64,000 bases of DNA from Haematococcus lacustris. Lineage: Eukaryota; Chlorophyta; Chlorophyceae; Chlamydomonadales; Haematococcaceae. The stretch lies in contig JASKMD010000261.1 of NCBI GenBank assembly GCA_030144725.1, positions 36,001-100,000 on the forward strand. The letters are read 5' to 3'. Numbering within the stretch: position 1 is the stretch's first letter; the number at the start of each line of letters is the position of its first letter. The notes under the pieces are model-generated. The model was given only the letters and a program-made list of their open reading frames with translations, was not told the origin of the DNA and ran no database searches. The translations under genes and the position numbers were made by a program. This document shows positions 24,432 to 32,751 of the stretch, piece after piece.

Positions 24432-26743
24432 TGTGAAGGCAGGTGGACGGTCACCTTGGCCAGGAAGGTGTCCAGCGCCGCCTTTGCCTCCAGCGCTGCC
24501 TCAGGCGACTCTTGGGCCTCAGGCCGGATTGTGCGACCACTGATGGTCAGCACCCGGCCCAGGCCTCGGTACACTGCGTCTGTGGCCTGGCCGTCAGTCA
24601 AACAGGCAGTGAGACAGTTAGGCAGGCAGCGAGTAAGGTCGCCTAGGCAAGCGAGCAGGTGGTTCCTGGGGCTCCTGGCGCCTTACCCCAGGCAGCTCGG
24701 CCTTGCCGCCGTACATCTCGCTCAGTGTGTCCTCCCCGTCAGTGCTGCCGGTCACCAGCCGGGCCACAGTGGGCGCTGCGGGGCCGGCCTCCCTCAGCCA
24801 CCTTGCATATGCAGGCCACAGCTTGCGGCCGTCAAAACGCTCCTTGCTCTCAGGGCCCGTGGCGGCAAGGGCCTGCGGCAGCTCAGGCACACGGGTGGAG
24901 GAGGAGAAGGGGGAGGAGAAGGGGGAGGGGGAGGGGGGGGGAGGGGGAGGGGGAGGGGGGGGGAGGGGGGGGGGAGGGGGAGGGGGAGGGGAGGGGGAGG
25001 GGGAGGGGGAGGGGGAGGGGGAGGGGGGGGGGAGGGGGAGGGCCCACTGGCTCTGGGCCGCCCCAGGTGTGCTAGGAGTCGAGTGAGATAAGAGCAGCCG
25101 GGAGCAGCGTGGCCAGCCCCCTCACCGCAATGTCCCTCAAGGTGGACCGCGCGTCCAGCAGCGCCACCACTGCCTGCACCTCGTCAAGGTCAGCTGGCCG
25201 CAGCACTCGGCGGGCCAGGTCAGACGCAACGCCTGGGTCACGCAGGGGGAGCAGGGGCAGCAGGAGCAGCTGGGGCACCAAGACAGGTACCCCCTGGGCT
25301 TCAAGCATCTGAGCAGGCCATGAGGCATAGGAGGCTGGGCGGTGAATGATGCGGTGGTGGTGGTGGTGGTGGTGGTGGCAGGCGTGCACCTACCTCATAC
25401 CGTAGGTCAGCCTCACCACCGGGGTGAGGGTAGTGACTGGGAGGTCACAGCTACCACCCCCTCCCTCCTCTTCCCTCTCCCCCACCCCTTCCACCCCTGA
25501 CCACCTTGCGGTGTTACTGCCCATCACTGCACAACACATGGGGGTGACGGTTTGGCTCATGGTGGGAACCCCTTCCTCGCCCCCTTTCCCTTCACTGCCA
25601 CCACCACCTCCCTCTCAATCTCACCACCACCGCCACCACCACCACCCCTAGTGCAGCCACACCACATCAAACCTAGCCCCTGTCACTGCTTTCAAGCAGG
25701 CAGGTAAAGTAGACTGCGGTCGTGCCACTGGCCTGTGCCCAGCTGATGCCACACCTTCAGCAGAAGCGGGTGCAGCAGCTGAGGCCAGCCAGCCAGCAGC
25801 CAAGAAAGACATGACAGCCCGGCGTGCATTGCCGCGCTGCACAAATGCCTGGTCAGTGCCTGCGCTGTCACCTAGAGTATGCCAGGTGAGGGAGCCCCCT
25901 TGGTGGCCTGGGCAAGGGGCCTCGTGGCCCCTGGTTCTGCGATCAGGGAGGAGGGCAGGTTGGGGCTGGGCAGGGGGGTGGGAGCACACCCACCGCCTGC
26001 GGTGCTAGTGCTGTCAACATCGCAGCTTCCAGGTGTTACTGGATGTCTGCCGTGCCCTCCCCCAGGGGCCTGCCACCAGGGACCTGCCACCGGGGGCCTG
26101 CCAAGCCCTCCCCGCTGCTGCCCCTCCCACTGCTGCTCCTGGTGGTCCAGCAGGCTGACACTGAGCATGTGCTGGATCAGCAGGGCTGCAAGCGGCTGAG
26201 AGAACTGGCCACCCAAGCCCAGCAGCAGCCTGCTGAGGCACTGTATAGTGTGCCCCTCGCTTGAGCTGTCATCAGCTTGTAGTTAGTGTATGCAGGTCAT
26301 GCCAATTCCAGGCTATAGTGAAGGTGGAAGGCGCTCATGCCATGTGCATAGGAGCAAAACTCCATACAGACAAAACACCAACCCCAGTGAGGGGACCTGA
26401 CTCTGCCTTTGCGTTGATTAATAGTGCGCGCTGGGCTGAGAGGGAGGTGCTGGGCCACCACGCGCCTGGAGGTGCTGATACTTGTGGTGGGGGCTGCTCC
26501 TCCTGCCTGAGTAACACCATGCGCCCCTGCTGGTGCCGGGCTCTTCACCGACTGCGGCCCCTGCAAGGCCATAGTGCAGCTGTACATTACTGGGAGGAGG
26601 GGCGGCGAGATGCTGAACTTGCGCAGCTGATTAGTTGCGACTGCCTGAACGGTACAGTGACTTGCATGTCGGCAAACCTGGCGGGCGCACAAAGGTAGCG
26701 GGGCGCTGATACTGACAGGTCTGCAGGGCTGCGAGATCTTCAT
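24432..26743 (-). CDS. Probable thylakoid-lumen protein with twin-arginine transit signal; family not identified
   Basis: A spliced minus-strand gene that I can only partly model. A plausible first exon starts at ATG 26743 with a chloroplast-transit-like sequence (MKISQPCRPVSISAPLPLC...). A later exon (about 25852 down to 25760) encodes QRGNARRAVMSFLAAGW followed by ASAAAPASAE. This is an RR pair, a hydrophobic core and an AxA cleavage site, the pattern of Tat-dependent lumen targeting. Further exons at about 25308-25075 (PADLDEVQAVVALLD, IAVRGLATLLPA), 24890-24690 (ERFDGRKLWPAYARWLRE, DTLSEMYGGKAELP) and 24590-24430 (DAVYRGLGRVLTISGRTI, ALDTFLAKV) have strong coding character. The last one ends at a GTGACC donor, so a terminal exon may be missing. 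Junction phases were not all resolved. I do not recognise the mature protein. Its introns carry a G-rich tract and a Fanzor right-end relic. Confidence 0.5.
24895..25046. repeat. G-rich (GGGGGA)n tract in intron
   Basis: About 150 bases of G runs separated by single A on the plus strand, in an intron of the minus-strand lumen-protein gene. It should form G-quadruplexes readily on the plus strand. A short (TGG)n microsatellite lies at 25350-25378 in the next intron. Confidence 0.85.
26221..26400 (+). mobile_element. Fanzor right-end relic, plus orientation
   Basis: The segment starts with the last codons of a Fanzor ORF (AGCAGCAGCCTGCTGAGGCA matches the end of the 20-kb copy). It continues with GAGCTGTCATCAGCTTG, GCAGGTCATGCC and CATGCCATGTGCAT, as in the other right ends. 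It breaks off near 26400. It sits between the likely first and second exons of the lumen-protein gene, so it is probably intronic. Confidence 0.65.
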
Positions 26744-27152
26744 CTGCGATGGTCACGCGATGCTCAGCTGTCTGTTTCGCAATGCCATCAAAGCAGCAGA
26801 TTATCAATGGTGTGACAGGCCAATCAAATGTCCGAGTCGGCGTCTGAATCAGAGCTGTGAATAGACGACACATGTTACAGGATACCCTGCATGCAGGAGC
26901 CCTGTATCAGTAGATGTAGTTTTAGAGTGGCTGTATCAAACCTGTGGGCTGTGCTGTATCCCCATGTCGGCAAGATTGTTATAGGACTTGCTCTGCTCTC
27001 TTGCTCTTCTTTCCCTGCAACATTGGTTCGTACTCCTGGCATAGGGCTCGGTACCAAGCATTGGCCACAGGAGCTGACCCCTGGCAGGTAGATACGGCTC
27101 TATGACTGGACGTCATGGGCTTCATGGCACCATCAACCACTGTCGATCAGGA
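26744..27152. other. No supported gene
   Basis: Moderately AT-rich intergenic sequence, presumably holding the upstream region of the minus-strand lumen-protein gene. I see no exon-like frame with splice sites and no clear repeat. Confidence 0.4.
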
Positions 27153-27755
27153 GTCAGGCGCCCCCAACATGGGGTTGGTAATATGCATGCGATTACTCTC
27201 TGCATCGTTTTCAATACCGTTTATCACATTGACAGCCGCAATCCAGTCCGCGTCATCTAACCTTCAGCGCAAGCCATTGCATTCTTTGCTCGCGTACTGC
27301 CACATGTGCCCGCGAACAAATCACAGCGGCGAGACGGAGCTCCTTGGCACGGTGAGCCACATCCCTGTGACCCCATCTACCTAGCGTAGTGAGGTGATTG
27401 TGCAGAAATGGAATGTCCGGCCAACACCTGACGCGATGCCCGCCGAGCGTGCAGGGCACCTAGACGGGGCAAGTCAAACATCTGGTTGTATTCGCTTCCG
27501 CCGAATACATCATTTGGGTTGGCGCACACTAAGGTATCACCGGGTTACACCCCCCTCCTCTACTGTGTCCTCCACTGTGTTGCACCGGCTGCACCCACAG
27601 GGCAAGCGATACATAGTCTTTGTTCTTGACCATTGGCCCATCTTTTGAAACAAACCGCACATCAAACAGCCCAGGGCTCAATCAGTTTGACACTTTCAAA
27701 CTTACATCATGTTCACCAGGCAGGTTCAAGGCCACGGCATGCAACGACCCACCAT
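27153..27755 (+). mobile_element. Truncated relative of the 53475-54697 TIR element
   Basis: The left edge reads CAGGCGCCCCCAACATGGGG, like the reversed right end of the element at 53475-54697. From there to about 27755 the sequence matches the reverse complement of 54697 down to about 54080. Examples are the stretches around ATTGTGCAGAAATGGAATG and CAAACCGCACATCAAACAGC. The match fades where the C-rich tract of the Fanzor element starts, so the other half is missing. No ORF is conserved between the copies. Confidence 0.7.
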
Positions 27756-27993
27756 GCCCGCCCCCCCTCCACCCATCATTGCAGGAGCCCACCTCATTGA
27801 GCCTACCCACCCACCCCCTCCCAGCCCACCCCCTCCCAGCGCACCGATCCCAGCCCAACCCCTCCCAGCCCCCCCCTCCCAGCCTAACCCCTCCCAGCCC
27901 ACCCCCTCACAGCCCAACCCCTCCCAGCCCTCCCATCCGCTCCCTTGCTCGCTGCCTGCTCCCCTCCACCCCCCCCGCCCCCTCCCAGCCCTA

Positions 27994-28923
27994 GCCACCA
28001 CCATGGGGGGTAATAGGCTCAGCAAGAAGCGGCGCCAACACCTGCAAGAGCTGAATGCCTCACCCAAGGCAGAATTCAGGTGTTGCCCCAATGGCTTAAT
28101 AGCTCAAAAGAAGAAGAAGCAAGCACCTGCAGAACTGTGATCTGCTGCTGAAGATTACGTTGTGGCAGTGGTGGGCCAGACATACCTCATGCCTGAGCTG
28201 CTGTGGGCCAGCAAGGACGATGGCCTGCATGCCTTTGAGCTATACCGCCACATCCAGCAGGTTTGCAAGGGCCTGCAACAGCCGTGGGCGAACAATGCGC
28301 AGCAGCTGTCACAGCTGCATAGCAAGCTACAACAGCTTGTGTCAGTCCATCAACGGGAGCAGCAGAAGCAACAGGTAGCCTTCTATTTGCAGCAGCACTG
28401 TGCAGCCATGGAGGAGTACTACGGACAGCACTGCAAGCAACACCTAGCCATGCCAAGCCTCATGGCTGCGCTTGGGTGGTCAGACCCGGAGTCGCCGCCA
28501 AGGTCGTGGAGCGTGCCGCGCTGCTCATGGATGACGGGCAGACTGACCCGGGCGTGTGGGACCCCCACTACACGTGGCGCCAGTTCTTACAGGACATCCA
28601 GGCCATGGCTGAGGGCAGCCCATGCAGCACCAGGTTGCGCCTCCACCTCGAGGTGTACTTCTTGGCATGGCCCACTTCCAATGCCCCGGTGGAGTCCTTG
28701 CCACATGTCCCTGCACACACATAGGTCCACCCTCAACAGCATAGACGTGCACGACTTCACGCTGCATTTGCCCAAGCTTCGCGCTGCGGTGCGGCTGCAG
28801 GAGGTGGCTGCAGCCTCAGCCAGGGCACCAGCCAGGGCACCAGCTAGAGCCGCACGCAAAGCCACAGTAGCTGCTTGCAGTGTTGGGGTGGTTGTGGTGA
28901 ATGTGGGGGACCATGCAAGTTAA
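27994..28923 (+). other. N-terminal ORF pieces of the Fanzor-like element
   Basis: A first frame (ATG 28003, stop 28138-28140) encodes LSKKRRQHLQEL and PNGLIAQKKKK. A second (about 28162-28490) encodes a helical Gln-rich stretch with FELYRHIQQVC and YYGQHCKQHLAMP. A third frame (about 28480-28722) encodes VVERAALLMDDGQTDPGVW and DPHYTWRQFLQDIQAM. The text reads as one protein across two frame changes, so introns or lesions separate them. In Fanzor proteins this region would be the RNA/DNA-recognition lobe, but no diagnostic motif is visible here, so that is inference from position. Confidence 0.45.
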
Positions 28924-29158
28924 TAACGGGTGGCGGCAGCAGCAGCTGCAGCAGGGTGCAGCAGAGTTGAGAAGGTTGTGCCGGCAGCTGCCCCCCAAGC
29001 AGCACAAGGGCATGTTGTGCCAGCAGGTGTGCCGCCCCCTCAACAGCCCCCCCCCCAGCAGCCTCCCCAGCAGCAGCGTCAGGGCTTGTGGGGCACAGCC
29101 CGAGGGGGGCAGGTGCTTGCACCCCCTGTTGAGTCGCCTCAAGGGCCGATTGCACGAC

Positions 29159-29653
29159 GGGGCGGGGCGGGGCGGGGCGGGGCGGGGCGGGGCGGGGCGG
29201 GGCGGGGCGGGGCGGGGCGGGGCGGGGCGGGGCGGGGCGGGGCGGGGCGGGGCGGGGCGGGGCGGGGCGGGGCGGGGCGGGGCGGGGCGGGGCGGGGCGG
29301 GGCGGGGCGGGGCGGGGCGGGGCGGGGCGGGGCGGGGCGGGGCGGGGCGGGGCGGGGCGGGGCGGGGCGGGGCGGGGCGGGGCGGGGCGGGGCGGGGCGG
29401 GGCGGGGCGGGGCGGGGCGGGGCGGGGCGGGGCGGGGCGGGGCGGGGCGGGGCGGGGCGGGGCGGGGCGGGGCGGGGCGGGGCGGGGCGGGGCGGGGCGG
29501 GGCGGGGCGGGGCGGGGCGGGGCGGGGCGGGGCGGGGCGGGGCGGGGCGGGGCGGGGCGGGGCGGGGCGGGGCGGGGCGGGGCGGGGCGGGGCGGGGCGG
29601 GGCGGGGCGGGGCGGGGCGGGGCGGGGCGGGGCGGGGCGGGGCGGGGCGGGGC
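29159..29653 (+). repeat. (GGGGC)99 perfect pentanucleotide array
   Basis: 495 bases made of GGGGC with no interruption that I can find, exactly 99 units. Because 495 is divisible by 3, all frames stay open (Gly-Arg-Gly-Gly-Ala on plus, Pro-Arg-Pro-Ala-Pro on minus) and the flanking frame is preserved. The G-rich plus strand should form G-quadruplexes. It lies inside the Fanzor-like element, so it may be intronic or coding there. Assembly of such an array may not give the true length. Confidence 0.97.
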
Positions 29654-29668
29654 AGGTGAATTGGAACG

Positions 29669-31512
29669 ATGAGGAGGCTCAGCTGTTCATCAAGATTGCA
29701 GGATACCCTGCCCCTACCCTGCCGCATGCGACATGCAGTGCATGTGTGCCAGTGGCTAGAGCAGTGGCAGCAGCCCCCCACATCCCCTGTGCCGGGGCAG
29801 CCAAAGCATGGCAAGCGTAGGGGTGGTCCCCGGACCCTGACCTTCCCACCCCCCTTCACCCTCACCCCCATGGCCAGGGTGGGCCTACACTTCATGAAGC
29901 TGGGCAGCAGGGTGCTGCATGGGGTGTGCAAGCAGCTGGGTCTGACCAAGAAGACCCTTCAGGGGCAGCCTTCACCTCAGAGCCAGCACTGAGTCACAAC
30001 TGGGCCAGGTGGTTCAACACGGGCAAGCTTTGCAACAAGGGATTTCAGGTTGAGAGGACTGTGGAGACAGACAGGGTTACACACGCCACCTCTCCACTCC
30101 TCCAGCCCTACCCCCAGCTGCCAGCAGCAGCAGCCGCCCTAGTGCAGCAGCAACAGCGGCCCATGCAGTGGGACTCTCCCACACAGGCAAGGGCATAGCT
30201 GAGACGTGTGAGTATGTATTTGACCCAGACACACAGATTGGGGTGGGCATCGACCCCGGCATCACCCAGGCAGTCAGCGCAGCCTCGACGGACGAGAGGT
30301 CAGGCCAGCTGGTAGCTGACCAGCTTGCCCGGTGGGAGCTGACCAAGGGCCAGGTGAAGCATGCCAGCGGCCTGAACAATGCCTGCCGCACCACCCAGCG
30401 GTGGCTGGCTCCTATCAAGCCCCACCTCCAGCACCTGGCAGCAGCAAGCTCAGCCGGCACCTCCCTGGAGGCCAACCTGAAGCACATCACTGTCACCCTG
30501 GCCACCTGGGATACGGTGTGGGAGGTGTACCTGGACCCCAAGTGGGCACGGCAGCGGCTGAGGCTGTACGGAGCCCAGGACCGGGCGTTGGAGTATTTCT
30601 TCAAGAAGGTGAGGGTAGGTGGGTGGGAGGGTAAGGAACTGACAGGTGGTGGGATGGCATGAAGTGAAACAGTAGTTGACTGTGCCATGCCTAACCTGGT
30701 GCCACCATGTCAGCCACCATCTGTGTGCCTTGTGTGCATGGCTGCAGTTGGAGAAGGACATGGCGGAGGTGTCCATGGAGCGCCATGGGCATGCCAAGCA
30801 GCTGGTGGTGTTCTTTGGCGCAGCTGGCATTGGCACCAGGGGAGGCTGGGGTGGTGACGCGGTGTTGCGTGCCTGCTGCAAGGTGGTGTGCAGGCCCAAG
30901 GGCGCAGGCCAGCGGCGAGGCAGGGTGGTGCTTGTGGATGAGCACCGCACCAGCCGGGTCAGCTCAGCAGTGAATGGCCAGCAGCCCTGTGAGGAGGAGC
31001 TGGACCATGAGCAGCCCACCAGGCCTGCGGACTGGAAGCCCCCAGCAGGGCAAGTGGACCACCGCCTGTTGCGTCCAGCCTGGAGCCAGCAGCGTGACCA
31101 GCCAGTGCGGGGCCTGATGTGGTGCCCAGAAGTGGCTCCCCGCAAGCCCCCACAGGCCCCACGCAGCAGCCAGCAGGCAGCTGAGCACAGCAGGCGCGCT
31201 GAGGCTGAGCTGGCAGCTGAGCCCAGCCAGCCCACCAAGGGCACAGGCAAAGGCCAGGGCAAGGCTGCCAAAGCCAAGCCAGACCCACAGCCAGGCAGGT
31301 GGCTGGACAGAGACGACAATGCAACGTTGAACAAGCAGCGCATTGGGGAGAGCAGGTGGTGCCCACTGGAGCTGTGTTGCTGGCCAGGGCAGGGAGCTCT
31401 GCCAGCCAAGGGCAAGGAGTACCCTGGCCTGGGCTACAAGCGGCTGCGAGACAAGCCCCCTAAGGCCCAGCAGCAGCAGCAGCAGCAGCAGCAGCCTGCT
31501 GTGACACAGTAG
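29669..31512 (+). CDS. Fanzor-like (TnpB-related) RuvC nuclease core
   Basis: The best-supported exons are about 30180-30608 and 30748-31512, joined in phase across a 139-bp intron with GTGAGG and CAG borders. They carry RuvC-I ([13 protein letters not shown]) and [14 protein letters not shown]. Next comes [14 protein letters not shown], whose Glu may be the rearranged catalytic Glu described for Fanzors. Last are RuvC-III ([19 protein letters not shown]) and the family tail [14 protein letters not shown] with poly-Gln. Upstream, [19 protein letters not shown] and [20 protein letters not shown] resemble the beta-barrel region that precedes RuvC, but they lie in two other frames, so introns or lesions remain unresolved there. 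The CxxC zinc ribbon expected after TSR is replaced by VSSAVNG. The protein would cut DNA guided by an RNA from the element's right end. Activity of this copy is uncertain. Confidence 0.82.
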
Positions 31513-31780
31513 TGTGCCCCCACCCTTCTTGGGTGATCATCAGCTTACAAGCAGTGCATGATTTCATGTCAACTCTACACCAAAGCCCTCGCGGTCAGGC
31601 AATAGTGTAGGTGGTAGGCACTCATGCACCATGTCCATGTGCATTGGGTATACTCCACACAGCCCATTAACACCCACTTGAGTTGGGCCACTATTGGCCC
31701 CTAGTATTCCTGCTAGTGGCTGCTAGTGGCCACTACTGGTCTGGCTCAAATGGAGGCCCTAGTGAGAGACAAGGGGGCTG
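31513..31780 (+). ncRNA. Putative guide-RNA (fRNA) / right-end region
   Basis: Starts at the Fanzor stop codon. It contains blocks shared with four other loci: ATCATCAGCTTACAAGCAGTG, GGTCAGGCAATAGTG, GTAGGTGGTAGGC, CATGTCCATGTGCAT and GGAGGCCCTAGTGAGAGAC. Known Fanzor and TnpB systems transcribe a structured RNA from here whose 3' end reads into flanking DNA as the guide. That this segment is transcribed is inference from position and conservation. Similarity between copies ends near 31775-31795, where the guide would begin. Confidence 0.5.
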
Positions 31781-32751
31781 TCCTTCGCTCGCATGGTAAG
31801 TATGCACCAACTGCCTGGCTGATGGACGAGCATGCTGCCTCATCCCAGGCCAACAAAACTTCATTCCCAGTGGCTTCATCCCAGGCCAACAAAACTCATT
31901 CAACAAGGAACAACATGTCGGCCTGTGGGTAATCTCACTCAGCTACTACAAGCATGTTGTAGCATCCTCGGTCGCACCCTTGATGACTGCAAACCCCACG
32001 TAGATGGCACTTTCCCGGGACAGACCACTGGGCTCCTCATCAAAACTAACAGCATTATGCCATGGGGTGGCTTCATCCCAGGCCAGCCAGAGGGGAGTGG
32101 GTCTGGTGCCGAGAGGCTAGGGCCGCGTTGTGCTACAAGGTACACTCAAGAACTTACGTGACCTACTGCACATGCTGCAGCTGGCACAAGTTATAATTGC
32201 CACCTTAAGGCAGTTTGGGGGAGCAACTTTGGCTCATGGCTACACGTTTCACAAGAACACAAAAAAATTCGCTGATTCCTCTGGAGTCACTCAAGTTCAT
32301 ACTTGCGCGACCATTTGTAAATGAACCAGTAGTTCTAAGCACTCAACGTTAGGCTGAGGCCCTGGGACTTGAGCTGGAAACCTGCAGCCGAGAGCGCAGT
32401 GACTAGATATCGTACATGAGGCTTAGCCCACACATAATCGGCACAGTGAGCACTGAGTTACCGCCTCTCCTACCGGCAGTCCTACCTACCAGCCGTAGTT
32501 GCATCGCCATGTGGGAACGCTGTCCAGGAGTCCAGGTGGAAGACTGAGGAATGTACTCGCATTACATTTCTGCCTGAATGGCCTAAAGACATGAGAGGAT
32601 GAGATAGTGACAACATAGAGAAATTGCGAATAATATGAAACACCTTGATCAACCAATTGACGTGACTACATTCTTGACATGCCTGTCAATTCTAGTCAGA
32701 TAGCATGCTGCTGGACGAGCGACGCTCAGCAGCATGCTCAGATCAACACGT
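31781..32751. other. No supported gene
   Basis: Between the Fanzor element and the 3' end of the pherophorin gene. A 25-bp direct repeat around CATCCCAGGCCAACAAAACT occurs at about 31839 and 31868, with a shorter third copy near 32067. I see no exon. The pherophorin 3' UTR should lie at the right edge, read leftward. Confidence 0.4.

Larger units (their letters stand above)
27756..31780 (+). mobile_element. Fanzor-like RNA-guided nuclease element, longest copy
   Basis: From left to right this contains a C-rich tract (27756-27990), ORF pieces of an N-terminal region (28009-28923), a perfect GGGGC array (29159-29653), the nuclease core ending at 31512, and the conserved right end (to about 31780). 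The left boundary is inferred from where similarity to the 27.1-kb relic stops, and the right boundary from where the right ends diverge. No terminal inverted repeats are evident, as expected for this class. It is the only copy here with all three RuvC regions. Confidence 0.7.

Noticed and set aside
26014..26241. Minus-strand ORF starting MPQQAAAG as a first exon of the lumen-protein gene
   Set aside because: Its start lies in the end of a Fanzor relic (26221-26400, plus strand); an upstream transit-peptide-like exon at 26743 fits better.
28816..29949. Long minus-strand ORF of Arg-Pro-Ala-Pro-Pro repeats
   Set aside because: Translation of the GGGGC array on the complement; every frame is open because the unit has no stop.
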